64,000 nucleotides of DNA from Hermatobates lingyangjiaoensis (GCA_026182355.1 JAPFBL010000255.1:2356001-2420000), one strand, 5' to 3'; positions 26,401 to 36,537 are shown, numbered from the stretch's first letter. The notes: generated by a model not told the origin, from the letters alone. Numbers and translations: made by a program.

Positions 26401-27766
26401 ACTTCAAATTTCATGTCATGGATTAATATGAAGATTGCACTATCAATATTTTTTCATATTGAATACTGAATGTGAGAATATTACACAAAATAGGTCAACT
26501 ATTTCTTTCCATCTGTATTCACTTCCAAGATTGTATTACAACTATGATTACATTTTTGTTACAATTGATAGAATCGAGATAACAAAATTAACATAAATCA
26601 AGTCATTACATTTATTGTAAAAGAGTTTGACAAGACGTTAAATTATATTAAAGCTGTTTTATTTTTGATACATTTTTATATGTGGCCCCGAAAGAGCCCA
26701 AACGAATATTGCATAGCTTATAGTCAGTTTATTTGGTATCGAGAATTCAAGATTTGACCTTTTTGAATGATGGACTGACCTATCTCTGTCTAAGGAGATG
26801 GAAATGTACTCTTGGCCATCTAAGAGATGACTACCTGTTTCAAGAGATGTTTCACATTTTCCTACACACTGATTGTGGTTGATATCTCTAAGTAGGTAAC
26901 CCCACAGAAAGATACTCGTAAATATGTATCAAACATGAGATAATGAAGGAAAATAGTTTTAAATCTGGTTTTTAAAAAACCAGAAGTATGGGGGTATTCC
27001 TGCCTTCAAGCAGGACAGTACGGACAATACTGAAAGAACATTTGGTAATCCTCTGCATTAAACTGGGATCAAACACCTGTAAATACATAAGTGTAGTGGA
27101 CCTGAGATAGTTAATACTATGACAGTTGTAACAGCCTGCTAGTTACTAACCAGGCCTCCTACAAGGTTACTGTTGTTACTAATACCTACAGCAATCACGT
27201 GGACGTTATTACATAGGCTCGAGAAAGTCAGGAGAAAACTCATTTAAAAATCTATTTTTCATACTTAAGTTTATTACAATAGGGATTTATAACAAGCACC
27301 TGACATCATACAAATATGAAACCGATTTTTAAATCTTCTCAAAATGATAACGTGTAAAGATATACAGTTTTCTAAGTCAAAATTTAGGATCAATGGTTGA
27401 ATTCAAATCCAGATCTTCAATTCAGCATTAAGTAAGCTTACCACAAAATCACACATGAACCTTTGGTACTCTATTTTTATATTTGTTACTTTATTGTTAT
27501 TTGTAAGTCTAATAACTTGTGAGTTGTGTTATATTTCTTTCACTATACAGTGATTAGGATTCAGGAAAAATGTGACGGCCTGAGAACTATTTCATTTAAC
27601 GAGTCCTTTCTTCTAGGGAGTAGACACTCTGTACGATGTCAGCAAAGCATGGCAGAAGTCAATAAGCAAAATTAGCCACCACATCGACCTCAACAGCAAA
27701 CCATTCCTCAGTACTGAACCCAGGAGCAAGTGGCTTACCAAGCCGACTCCCTCACACAGTCAGTGA
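10054..27766 (+). CDS. STPG-like (sperm-tail PG-rich repeat) protein gene, 12 exons
   Basis: Twelve plus-strand exons (10054-10147, 12172-12278, 13130-13192, 13443-13571, 15576-15689, 15848-16090, 18042-18236, 20864-20947, 21578-21725, 23780-23955, 25638-25724, 27617-27766) all have AG/GT borders. Joined, they keep one open frame of about 529 codons ending in TGA. Repeated segments have the form [F/P]-x-S-[S/T]-x-x-R-F/W ... P-[S/G]-P-x-x-Y-[D/N/Y]-[V/I/P]: AQRFP...SPAFYDI, FLSKSKRW...TPSPDTYYP, MSTSTRD...KPGPADYNVYD and YFASPKQRF...TLYDV. This is the STPG/SHIPPO repeat of axonemal microtubule proteins such as STPG1 (MAPO2), STPG2 and ODF3. The likely role is in the sperm flagellum or cilia. 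A polar, charged insert (exons 6-7) separates N- and C-terminal repeat groups. The start is uncertain: ATG 9988 is an in-frame alternative and 5' exons may exist. Confidence 0.8.
12172..12278 (+). CDS. STPG-like gene, exon 2
   Basis: Acceptor TTGCTTGTAG, donor ATT|GTAAGT. The first codon is completed by the G of exon 1. It encodes VPFLSKSKRWKE and TPSPDTYYPKFRRH, a clear repeat with both the F-x-S-x-x-R-W and P-x-P-x-x-Y halves. Confidence 0.8.
13130..13192 (+). CDS. STPG-like gene, exon 3 (63 bp)
   Basis: Acceptor TACTTAG, donor ATG|GTAAAA, 21 codons in phase 0. It encodes NIASSRDFPLLLPMMPGM, compatible with the S-S-R-x-F-P half of a repeat. It is short, so support rests on phase and motif. 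Confidence 0.6.
13443..13571 (+). CDS. STPG-like gene, exon 4
   Basis: A strong polypyrimidine tract and TTTTAG acceptor, donor AAA|GTAAAG, 43 codons in phase 0. It encodes FKFTSSRVCQVPPKPKP and a Phe/Ser/Thr-rich end (STTSFFKKTSK). Confidence 0.8.
13609..13925 (+). repeat. Tandem duplication of about 183 bp in intron 4
   Basis: AGAAGTTTC at 13611 recurs at 13794, and the following ATTAATGAAATAATTGTACT and TTTAAATGTTATT words recur at the same offset. The copies differ by substitutions and small indels, so the duplication is not recent. The junction carries an inverted TATTAATAAAT/ATTTATTAATA pair. Confidence 0.75.
15576..15689 (+). CDS. STPG-like gene, exon 5
   Basis: Acceptor ACATTTACAG, donor CCT|GTAAGT, 38 codons in phase 0. 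It encodes IFHSTGKRSTTGETISDKCK and then DYEKNQTPGYLQFP. The TPGYLQF end is repeat-like. Confidence 0.85.
15848..16090 (+). CDS. STPG-like gene, exon 6
   Basis: 81 codons in phase 0, donor CAA|GTAAAT. The acceptor TTTGTAAG at 15840-15847 has a weak pyrimidine tract, so the start could shift. It encodes a highly charged, probably disordered segment (YKEERTWKKNHLTNEGPPEI, FHSKREDRPNDEMN) without repeats. Confidence 0.7.
18042..18236 (+). CDS. STPG-like gene, exon 7
   Basis: Acceptor TTTACACAG, donor AAG|GTAAAT, 65 codons in phase 0. It encodes an acidic segment (CIEEVVEHYYTVMPES, CTDTNEEKYMYFLGKERG). Composition is clearly coding; no domain was recognised. Confidence 0.85.
19230..19560 (+). 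mobile_element. Possible Helitron 5' end, weak
   Basis: The segment beginning ATCTATACTATTAG near 19216, followed by GTTTGTCCGTCCCTC, resembles the TCTATACTA start of some insect Helitrons. A Helitron helicase fragment lies 0.7 kb downstream in the same orientation. Boundaries are not defined. Confidence 0.2.
19930..20165 (+). mobile_element. Decayed Helitron (Pif1-like helicase) fragment
   Basis: The frame from 19930 encodes FNNDQKMTFQCIKAKLD, GGMIFIDAPGGTDNTFLINL and LAYVRNCIK. These match the start of the Helitron Pif1-type helicase (FN-EQ-AF, FFIDGPGGTGKTFLY, LLAYIR). After a stop at 20116 and a one-base shift, AVRTASSSITTTLL matches the ALAVASSGIAATLL strand. The Walker A lysine is replaced (GGTDNT), so it is inactive. 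It sits in intron 7 of the STPG-like gene. Confidence 0.75.
20226..20345 (+). mobile_element. Terminal unit with hammerhead-like module, family 3
   Basis: A single arm between TA arrays. It contains CTGAAGA (20262-20268), hairpin GGATCATCC, GAAA (20279-20282), palindrome AATT (20282-20285), T and GAG (20287-20289), which pairs with CTC just before the core. The following TTTGTAAGTGTG matches the family 2 units at 28-36 kb. It is probably a solo Penelope-type end. Confidence 0.5.
20343..20429. repeat. (TA)n(TG)n microsatellite
   Basis: About 17 TA units pass into an interrupted TG array. It borders the family 3 terminal unit. Confidence 0.95.
20864..20947 (+). CDS. STPG-like gene, exon 8
   Basis: Acceptor AAATATTTCAG, donor AAA|GTAAGC, 28 codons in phase 0. 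It encodes ISVATIPEKKYKSAIVKSNP and TWSKGK. The intron end plus the first bases are duplicated at 22087-22131. Confidence 0.8.
21578..21725 (+). CDS. STPG-like gene, exon 9
   Basis: Acceptor TATTTCTAG, ending TTTAG|GTTTG in phase 1. It encodes ENPPPWAYNVSCEKKKC and RRRTPFLSCVPRFKHSK; TPFLSCVPRF is the typical F-L-S-x-x-P-R-F half of an STPG repeat. Confidence 0.85.
22087..22131 (+). repeat. Duplicated copy of the exon 8 splice acceptor region
   Basis: ACTTCATTGTAATGTTATTC and ATAAATATTTCAGG, found at about 20829-20864, recur here in intron 9, including the AG and the first GG/TAATAT bases. A second pair, GACAAATACCTGTCAGTAAT, is shared between about 22244 and 23383. Confidence 0.8.
23780..23955 (+). 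CDS. STPG-like gene, exon 10
   Basis: Acceptor GGCTTTCAG. The first codon is completed by the G of exon 9; the donor is AAG|GTAGGC. It encodes PASYFVKNGTLVEKLCKKG and RVAPFMSTSTRDSATDLETK, then PGPADYNVYDICK. This is the clearest PG-rich repeat in the gene: APFMSTSTRD followed by PGPADYN. Confidence 0.92.
25638..25724 (+). CDS. STPG-like gene, exon 11
   Basis: Acceptor TTTTTTTGCAG, donor AAA|GTAATT, 29 codons in phase 0. It encodes LPCNEKLFYGFKYPTYFASP and KQRFSSDKK, with the F-x-S-x-x-x-R-F half repeat. Confidence 0.85.
27617..27766 (+). CDS. STPG-like gene, terminal exon 12
   Basis: Acceptor CTTTCTTCTAG, 49 codons and a TGA. It encodes VDTLYDVSKAWQKSISK and SKPFLSTEPRSKW, then a short C-terminal tail. 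TLYDV closes the repeat begun in exon 11; PFLSTEPRSKW starts a final partial one. No clear AATAAA signal was picked out in the next 150 bases. Confidence 0.85.
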   Translation, partial: GVDTLYDVSKAWQKSISKISHHIDLNSKPFLSTEPRSKWLTKPTPSHSQ

Positions 27767-27946
27767 ATTTCACATTCAAACAAAATCTATTTTACTATTG
27801 AATTAATTCTAATCATAATAGAATGCATAAAATATCCATGACCTTTGTGATGTATTTCAAAACTTGTAATTTAATACTTGGTTTATTTAATTAGTACCCT
27901 TGATCATCGTTGTTCTGGACTAAATACAGCAGGAAGGAGTCCAAAT

Positions 27947-27975
27947 AACACACACACACACACACACACTCACAT

Positions 27976-28034
<59 letters not shown>
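27947..28034. repeat. (AC)n(AT)n microsatellite
   Basis: An interrupted AC array runs into about 17 AT units and abuts the 3' end of a minus-strand Penelope-like element. Confidence 0.95.
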
Positions 28035-28036
<2 letters not shown>

Positions 28037-28720
28037 GTGCAAACCACAATATGACATGGGAAAAAAGACAAAAATCTTTCAACTGTAACAAGTGGTCATC
28101 GTTAGAGTCAAAACCCAACTGAAAAAATAGATGCAGAAACATCATGGTGAGGAGTGGGAGGGAAGAGTGGTATTTTAAAAGGGTGTAAAGCGCAGGAAAG
28201 GACAATTGTCTAGGCAGGGATGTTTGGGGAAACAGAGGAGTACAGTAAGAAAAAAGTAAAAAACTATCCGCTAGCTGTCAACCCTCTTAGAAGGGGCTAT
28301 TGTCCTCGTTAACACTGAGTCAAGTTTCAACAAACCGTTACTAATGTTTATAACATTTGATGTATTAAATTTAATCAGACTGGATAATTTTCTTAACAAC
28401 ACCGATTTTTTATAGGTAATAAATTTAGCTCCTGTCCAATCAATATGATTATTTTCATTATTTATATGCAAGAATAAGGAGCTACCTTTTTCCTACCTAC
28501 TTACGTTGTATTGGTATTGTCTTACACGTGTTTTTAAATATTTACCGGTTTGATCAATATAAATCTTATGGCAATTTTTGCATGGGATTTTAAAAATACC
28601 ATCGGACTCTAGTGTTTACTCGCAAGCCTAGGGAGAGGGTCCAATGACTCATGATACGGTAGAACTATAGAATTTAACAGTGAACGGGCCTGTGTTGAAA
28701 TATTAGAGAAGGTTTTTTTT
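28035..28720 (-). mobile_element. Penelope-like element remnant: GIY-YIG end plus 3' terminal unit
   Basis: Read on the minus strand, GIFKIPCKNCHKIYIDQTGK (from about 28600) and LKTRVRQYQYNV match the GIY-YIG endonuclease of Penelope-like elements. After one stop, HINNENNHIDWTGAKF and INISNGLLKLDSVL match its C-terminal part. Coding ends near 28271. A 3' segment starting GTTGACAGCTAG follows, then a mutated hammerhead-like module at 28057-28117 (CTAACGA for CTGACGA, GAAA retained), and the element ends at the TA/CA array. Stops and a frameshift near 28620 make it inactive. The reverse transcriptase part was not found. Confidence 0.8.
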
Positions 28721-28725
28721 TTTAG

Positions 28726-28731
<6 letters not shown>

Positions 28732-28786
<55 letters not shown>
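28732..28786. repeat. (TA)n microsatellite
   Basis: About 27 uninterrupted TA units, bordering a fold-back unit. Confidence 0.95.
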
Positions 28787-28789
<3 letters not shown>

Positions 28790-28936
28790 CAATATAAACA
28801 AAGAAACATAGAGAAATCAAAAGAACACACTTACAGTCTCTAATTTTCGGTTTGAACCGTCTTCAGGAGAGATAAGAGAGGGAAACCAAGTGTGTTCTTT
28901 TGATTTCTCTATGTTTCTTTGTTTATATTGAACTAT
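28786..28936. repeat. Fold-back unit, family 2, with central hammerhead-like module
   Basis: Arms of about 47 bp (AGTTCAATATAAACAAAGAA and its complement ending at 28935) surround a minus-strand module: CTGAAGA (28860-28866), stem GGTT/AACC, GAAA (28845-28848), palindrome AATT (28842-28845), A, then GAGAC pairing with TCTC before the core. A TA array lies on its left. A GTCCGTTTTGTATCGTATTT flank on its right recurs, inverted or direct, near 29020, 36260 and 47870. Confidence 0.75.
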
Positions 28937-29048
28937 ATTTGTCCGTTTTGTATCGTATTTCCAACGAAAAAAGTATATATATATATATATATATAGTATA
29001 TAGTATATATACGTTTTCGATGAAAATACGATCCGAAATGGACAAATA

Positions 29049-29310
29049 CAGTTCAATGTACATAAAGAATCATAGAGAAATTAAAAACACACACTACAGT
29101 CTCTAATTTTTGGTTGAACCGTCTTCAGGAGAGATAAGAGAGGGAAACTAAGCACACTGGTACAGAGTTGGAGTTGGTTGTCTCCAACCGTCTCTGTACT
29201 AGTGCGTTTGGTTTCCCTCTCTTATATCTCCTGAAGACGGTTCAACCAAAAATTAGAGACTGTAAGTGTGTGTTTTGAATTTCTCTATATTTCTTTATGT
29301 ACATTGAACT
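29049..29310. repeat. Long palindrome, family 2, two opposed modules
   Basis: Two arms of about 125 bp each, imperfect, are centred near 29178. Each arm carries CTGAAGACGGTTCAACC followed by AAAATTAGAGAC and GTGTGTTTT; the plus-strand copy has CTGAAGA at 29231-29237. The GAAA box has become AAAA here, so the modules are probably inactive. TA-rich sequence borders the right end. Confidence 0.8.
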
Positions 29311-31710
29311 ATATATATGTAATGAACTAACCTTTAGAAGGCAGCAGAACTATAATTTTTCTTTCCTTAACAAAGTGAACAATATATTTTCACATTTTAA
29401 AAGACAATTTGTTATTGTACTTTTTATTGTGCATGGTAGTACACATTGGTAGAATTCATTTATCGTGGAATTCAGTTGACGTCCGGACTCAAAATGAAAC
29501 CGAACGCTGTTCAAGTTAACTGTAAAATGAAGATTCTTTGTACATTTTGAAATAATTTTTGTATATGGATATAAATACATATTGCCATGCATATATGTGT
29601 ACGATATGTACGTACTATGTGTATGTACAGCCGGATACTTTTGCACTGTCTGAATATTTGCACTGTCCAGAATCAAGCAGATTCTCATCTTCCAACTTTT
29701 CAAGTAATATCCGAAGGAAATCAAAGATATATTTGAAGTTTCTACTGAGTGCTGGATTAATTTGTGCCGTGTAATTCCTCGAATGTTTTGGCTAACTACA
29801 ATTAGCGAAACATTCTGTCTTTTAACGGTTGGCAGGAGCAGGTATATTTAATTTTCGATAGTGCTTTTGTTTGCCAAATATCATAATTAAAAACTGGATC
29901 GTCATTTAAGATTATTCTTTTTCCTTTTCCCTCAGCATTGCAAGAAAATTGTACTTCATATCGTTGTATGCGTTTCTTAATTGTTCTTTCTGAATTACTT
30001 CTATTGTAGCTGGTTGCAATATAATCCTCAACCATTTCAATACATTTCTAATAGAACTAATGCTGGTTTTGTTCCTTCGCATTTTATGTTTTTCTTAATA
30101 CGATTTTAATAATTTCTATTCTAAATGTTAATTTTTTTTATAACATTTATCATAGGCTTTTGACAACTATTTGCTTTAATTTATTATATAACTGCATCAA
30201 TATTCAGTTCAATTTCCATCTCTCCCTTTTTCCAGAAACATACCAATCTTGTTGTATTATTTTATCATAGACTCTGTCTTGTTGATGTTGTGCCAGCAAT
30301 TTCAGTCGAATCATTGATGGTTTTATCATTGAATCTACTCATCAATATTTTATTTGATATCAGATCATATTATGAAACTTAATTGGTTTAATGCATGCGG
30401 TAGATAAACAGTAGGCATTGACTTCCAAACTTTGATTCAGCTTGTCATGCATTCACTTTTGAAATTACTGAAACGTCTTTATCAGGACAGTATTAAGTAC
30501 TCAGTGTTATTATTTACTTTACACTAATCATATTTATAAACAAAAGCCATCACCGATTAACAGGAAGTTCCCTATTATTTTACATACTACCTCTAAATTA
30601 CTAATTAATTCCCATTACAGTGTAATTCCCGTTGCATTATCCTGATCTAATTAATAATATGGCAATTCCTAATTTAATCAATGCATTAACTTTATTTTAA
30701 ATGAGATGCATTATTTACTAATTCCGGATAATTGGCTAATTTTAGCTAAGCAAAATCATTAATTTGTCCATTTTTTTATTAGATTTACATCGTATTTTAA
30801 ATATTTTTTTATAATTTTATTATTAATTATAATAAATTTTGTAAACTAAACTGTATAATATCTATTTAGTAATATAGGCTATTAGCAAGTAAAACTCGCC
30901 ACTTTTTTTAAAGCAATTTCACCCTTTTAGAAAAATCCGGAAATATTTTCATTAAAAATATATATAATATTAAAAAAAAGTAAGAAATGAAAATTAATGA
31001 GAACGGTACCAATTATTTTGATGAAAAATGATTAACACTATATATTTATTAGCATTCCATTAAGAATTTATTACAAATCATTGCATAAACATAATATGTA
31101 CAAAAATAATTTATATTTATGTAAGTTCAAAGTGTAATGAAAATCATTAATCAAAATTACAATAATTTAATTATATATACATATAAAATACTTGTATATA
31201 ATGATTGTCATATTTTTTCTTTGTTTCAATTGTTTCTATTCTTTTACTGTCTTTAAAGTTGCAATTTACTTGATTATAAACACGATGTTTATTGGAACGC
31301 CTCCATAAACATATATAACTAAATTCAAAGAAAGAAAACACATCTAAGAGATTACAAAAACACTCACTACTATATTTCAACTATGTCGTTCACATCGTTT
31401 CAAAGAAAAGGGAGGACTCGGAAAGTTTTTCCTTAAGAGTTCTCGCTTGTAGTTACTCACATCTTTCTACCTGATAACGACTCTGTCAAAATATAGTAGT
31501 GAGTTTTTTTAATCTTCTAAATGTGTTTTTCTGCAAATTTAGTATATTCAGTTTGTTGAACCGTTTTGTATAATTGGTTATATATACATATTTATATTTA
31601 TACATATAAATTTACTTACAATTTCTAAATTTTGGTTAACCAAAAAATAGGATTAGCATTCCAATGACACAGATGATGAGAATGTTGGTAACCCTATATA
31701 TATATATATA
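29311..31710. other. AT-rich region without recognised genes
   Basis: Open frames on the minus strand at 29350-29724 and 29802-30035 show no known motifs. The latter has mixed composition (KKRIQRYEVQFSCNAEGKGK) and could be an element fragment. A hairpin GAATGTTTTGGCTAA/TTAGCGAAACATTC lies at about 29778-29813. Nothing else was seen. Confidence 0.35.
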
Positions 31711-31739
31711 TTGACATCGAAACCAGAGTAAGAAAATCA

Positions 31740-32370
31740 GAAAAATTACTAATATCTTTCAACCAAAACAGGCGATCTTCGTCAGAGTCTCACTGATTGT
31801 GACGACCACTTGATTACTTTGGTCATGTGCTTACTTTGAAATCTTGTTATATATGAACATTTCACAGTAAACACGTGAAATCAAAATTAACGTCTAAATC
31901 ACAACATTGAATTCTGAAGTATGATAACATCTTTTAATCAAATTAATTGGTTAGAGTTTCAGTCCTACTGAAAGAAGTGAAATAGGACATCTAGTGTAGT
32001 ACTGAGAAAGGAGGAAGCAAGAGAGGTATTTTAAAGTGCGCGAGGAGGAATGGAAGAAAACAAAAGAACTGCAAAGGTTTCCACATTAATAAAGAAGTTC
32101 AGGAAGAAATAAGTAAATGTCATCTGCTAGCTGTCAAATGAACAATAATTTTGTCTACAAGAACTGTCACCTGGCAGAGAACGTTTACTTACTTCTTCTT
32201 GAACATCATTCTTCCCCATCCCTTCGTTCCCTTTCCTTGCATTGTACACTCTCTGTGATACCTCTCTTGCTACCTTCCCTTCTCAATACCTTTTCTATTT
32301 CACTTGTTTCAGCATGAATGAGACTCTTACGTAGAACAGTAATGTTTCTGAATTTCATACTGTTGTTTAC
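31740..32370. mobile_element. Large fold-back of Penelope-type terminal units
   Basis: The left half is a minus-strand family 1 unit: TCGTCAG (complement of CTGACGA) at 31779-31785, TTTC at 31757-31760, and the GCTAGCTGTCAA start at about 32124. The right half is a diverged plus-strand copy; ATACCTCTCTTGCT and CTATTTCACTT-TTTCAG words recur in the opposite orientation, ending at GAGACTCTTACG near 32329. In the left module stem II is GATCG/TGGTT, so two pairs became G-U pairs without loss of pairing. A TA array lies at 31699-31711. Confidence 0.6.
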
Positions 32371-32579
32371 ATGAAAAAAATTGGTTTAAACTACAGTAAA
32401 AAATTCAGATATGTAACCAAGATACTTTTATCGAAATAAAAAAACCATATATAATTATGTATATATAAAACTAAAATTAGATGAAACTCTAAACAGAGAG
32501 CGCATGCTAAGATCAATATTCAACTAATTTATCATTAGGAGAAGATCAAAAGAGAAGAAGAAGCAGAAAGAGAGATGTG

Positions 32580-33060
32580 GCAAATTGGCAGCCGAGTAGA
32601 GTCTTGACTGCATCATTTAGTGGCCTCCGCACCAGTATGGGGTATGGTGTTTCTGTAGTCTTTAGCTCTTCCATCATCACTATCGGTGTGGCATCCATTC
32701 TGTGTACACAATAAGTGGCCAATTAAGGGATGTGGTCTAGATCCTGTAACAGTGAGCGTCAGGTAGATAGTCCTACGCAGTTTGGCTTCTGATCGCAACA
32801 CTCCGACGGCTTTCAGAAAGTTTCATGTTTAGGTTTTGCATCAATGTGTACACTACTTACTCCTACTCTGATGGGAAATAGGTTTTCAGTTGATGAAACT
32901 GTTTTTGCATTTCAAGATTTGACCGAATGGAGATATTGTAGAGTGTTGAGTTGTCCTACTTTTCTTGGTTCAGTTAGTCTATCTGCCTTCCCATTTCCCT
33001 CCACTCCAAAGGGGATTGGAATCTATTGAAGTGGATATTCACTGAGCAAATCGACTGGAT
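32580..33060 (-). mobile_element. LINE RNase H/zinc-knuckle fragment, decayed
   Basis: On the minus strand, FGVEGNGKADRLTE (near 33005) matches the GVxGNExADxLA motif of RNase H in Jockey, I and R1 elements. Further on, LRRTIYLTLTVTGSRPHPL and IGHLLCTQNGCHTDSD resemble the LTGHxPLxxHLxxxG region and C-terminal zinc knuckle. Frames change between segments, so it is dead. The clade cannot be set. Confidence 0.6.
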
Positions 33061-33729
33061 AATACCAAATTTATTATCTTGGAGGTTGGAGAGGTTTTTT
33101 TGCTAGGAATTGTTTGACTAACTAATCAAAACATATATTGTCAGATATTTATTCAATAGTAGTTACTGTTTCTAAAGTTAAACGAAAGTAATTGGTCATT
33201 ATTTATGCAAGGCTACTGCTCGTTTAGTTCATATATATGAATTATTTATTAAATTTATTACTTTATAAATTAAGCTATTTATGGAATAAATGGAAAAATT
33301 GTAGGTATGGTTTAAGATTCATTAATCTTGAGCAGGAACAGACCCATACGTTTAAGGGGAACATAAAGTTGAGTGGCTACCAAATGCAACAGAAAATTAA
33401 CAATTATGGGAGTCAGGAGCAGTGTGCATGCATAATGATAAATGGATATGTTCATATTTCGATAATATATGCAAAGTTATAAAGTTTTATCTTTCACTTT
33501 TACTGATGAGAGTTTATTTTCAATAATTAAAATTTTTTCACTGTTAAATATTGCTAAGTAGTTGAGAACCCAGTTCACAGGATCATGCTATCAATAACTG
33601 CACAGTTAAATTATCAGTTTATGCGACTTTCAATATTAATTTGTTATAAGCCAAGAAATGGAGTAATCATAAAAATTGATTAACACTTCTTAAAAGATTT
33701 ACGTATTTTGAAATCTCCTGAATCCATCA

Positions 33730-33760
<31 letters not shown>

Positions 33761-36212
33761 TTTACTACATTATGGTAGTAAAAACTAAATTGTTGGAAAC
33801 AAAAAAAATCAATTTTGAGATTTTTTAGAATTGAGGCTTTTGCAGAAATTTTTTTTGAAATGTCTGCGTTACCTTGGTCGATGTGAGTGTTTATCAAAAG
33901 TTGCTGGTATGACTCAGGTCAAAAAGTGTTTGTATAAATATATAAAGAGTTCGTAATACAAAAAACTGAGTGGTTTTAGGATAAAAATGAACCTCAGTAT
34001 CTGAAATGTGAAAATGAAAACATCTCTCTTCCCGTATGTTTGATACTAGCACTAAGTTGAAATCTTTCATATGACGTCAAAACAAATTTAGGATTGCTAG
34101 AAATATGGGTATATTATTTATATGAAGGAAAAAAATAACATCTGCTATCAACTTTTGTCTATGATTATTTAATTTTTTACACTGTGATTATTCGCACAAA
34201 TTGAATTGTATGCGAAAATAACTTTAAACATTGCCAAGTATTGTTTAAATAAGTGTTATTAAACTTTATATGCAAACATACGAAGTTTAAAATGATGTCC
34301 TTTCAAGGTTTAGCATGTGCTTTCTGAAAAGAAATTCGAGATTAACGCCCAATATGATGTGATGAATTAGACCTATAACTACGGATTTACTCATGTTGGG
34401 AAAATATTTAAAATCCCCACATACATGTGTTTTATACCAGGAATGCGTTTTAGAATGAAGTGTTCCTCTTCAGTTAAATTAATTTTTGTGATAGAGTCAA
34501 CTGTCCCTTGATGTAGTCTTAAAAAGAATATTACACGTTAAAAACGCGTTGTTTATGATTATGTAAAAAAAAAAGTTAATAACATATAATAAAGTAATAA
34601 TGATATTCTAAGGTGCAATAGTTTACAGTTGTGGTATATTAAATATTAAGGTCTATTTTCATATGGATTCCATTTCGTTAGATAATTAATTCTAACTTTA
34701 AATTACTCAAGAACATACCTTGTTCCATAACCATGTATAGAAAGCATTATCGTGTTATTAGCATGGTTTCAAATTATCAGTAGATATTTTAACGAAAAGT
34801 CTTTCTTTGAAATCGAATATTTTTAACAATTGATTTTATATAGGAGAAAAAGAATAAGAACTGTTAATACTCTAACAAAAGTGGTTACGAGGCTAAAATT
34901 CATTAAACTTAGGATTGGAATAACAGAGTCAATACCTTTATAAATTGGTGTTCCATGAAGATATAGCCAGGAAAGTTAAATTCAAAATGTAGGCCTCGCC
35001 TTGTGATCTGAATTAATTTTTTCTCACTGAATCGCAAGCAAACATTCCTATTTCTGTAGAAGTTTTGCGCTCTCTCATTATTGCTTTTTTTAAGTAGATA
35101 AGAAGATTATATTAAATTGCGTCGTTATAAAACCAGTAACAAGGAAAAACTTTTTACTGACTTTAATAGGTAATTTCTGTTGCTATTATTAATACTTCTT
35201 CATAATTTTTTTTAAAAACATAAAGAAAATGCCAAGTTTGTTTCAAAATTTAATCCATAGCTTATTATCTTACTTAAAAGAAATTGATTTTATCAATAAG
35301 TTATTTATCATTTCATTTTTATTCAAACATTACTGTTATTTAAATTTTTAGATTTTAGTTTATGACATTGTTTAATATTATGCTAAGCTTCTATAAAAAC
35401 ATTTAATTCAATGACCCTTTCAAAATAAACAAATTGACACTTAGTTCTTCTTTAAGGTTTTTTTTTGTATACAGAATAATTATTATGTTTCAAAACCAAT
35501 TCCTGATGTGAAAGTGTTTAATGAAATCTTTGTATTTGTTAGTCGGTGCTCGTGTAATACGTTCATCAGTTTGCTCGCTACCTTTATAACAAAATATATG
35601 ACGGTGAATCAAAGTGCTTTGAAAAGATACCCAATTAAACCTTTAGTTTAATCATGTTTGAAGAATTGAATTTCAGATTTGCTAACTTTTTTTGTCGGTA
35701 ATTCGCAAAAATTTTCTTTAGCATGAATATGAACAATTATTGTTAATTAATCCTGTTTTTTTATCGACAATATAAAATGTGACATACTACCAGGGTGGAC
35801 TGGTCTGCTGTACAAATATAATCTATGACCTATTCAGTTCTAAGGGACCGCGAGTTAGCATCTTAGAGCCTCAGCGTGGATAATAGTTTAGCAATAGATA
35901 TGTAAAGCTGGGGATAGTGCAGCACAGCAGTCGAGGTATATTGCAATGACTACCTTGGAAATGGAAAGTTGTTTTTTCCAGATTGACTCTCGTTTTCTCT
36001 GAGCCACCTAGTTAACTCCTAGTTTCACCTTAAAGATACATCCTAAAGGAACCTCGGTGCTGCAACACAACAAATATATCAAAACATTTTTTCTTGTCGT
36101 GATCTATGCCAAAGAAAAATCTAAATCTTGATGTTTAATATAACACCTTAAATGGACTGTCTAGGCAAGATTTTTCTAATGACGTTAGACTTTTTTTTAC
36201 GTAGAACTCTTG

Positions 36213-36220
<8 letters not shown>
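33061..36220. other. AT-rich region, no recognised gene
   Basis: It contains a short (TG)n array at 33734-33761. A less AT-rich stretch at 35790-36070 has the word CTCAGCGTGG and the pair GTGCAGCAC/GTGCTGCAAC; it may be an old repeat but could not be classified. Confidence 0.35.

Positions 36221-36246
<26 letters not shown>
36221..36246. repeat. (TA)n microsatellite
   Basis: TA array at the left edge of a cluster of fold-back units. Confidence 0.9.
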
Positions 36247-36284
36247 ATTTTTGATGAAAATACAATGCGAAACAGATAAATAAA

Positions 36285-36503
36285 GTTCGATTTAGATAGA
36301 GAAATCTACAGAAATTAAAAACACACACTTACAGTCTCTAATTTTTGGTTTGAATCGTCTTCAGAAGAGGTAAGAAAGGGAAACACATCTCTCAGACAAG
36401 AAAGGGGTTTCCTTCTCTTATCTCTTCTGAAGACGGTTGAAAACAAACTTTAGATACCGTAAGTGTGTGTTTTTAATTTCTCTATGTTTTTCTATCTACA
36501 TTG

Positions 36504-36510
<7 letters not shown>
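36285..36510. repeat. Fold-back unit, family 2 (second long palindrome)
   Basis: Arms of about 110 bp are centred near 36397. The left arm has TTACAGTCTCTAATTTTTGG and the TCTTCAG box. The right arm has CTTCTGAAGACGGTTGAAAA. The outer ends GTTCGATTTAGATAG and CTATCTACATTGAAC pair imperfectly. TA arrays lie on both sides. Confidence 0.8.

Positions 36511-36534
<24 letters not shown>

Positions 36535-36537
<3 letters not shown>

Noticed and set aside
28960..29050. CRISPR-like or satellite arrangement suggested by repeated words
   Set aside because: The repeats are inverted arms of fold-back units between TA arrays, with no regular spacer pattern.
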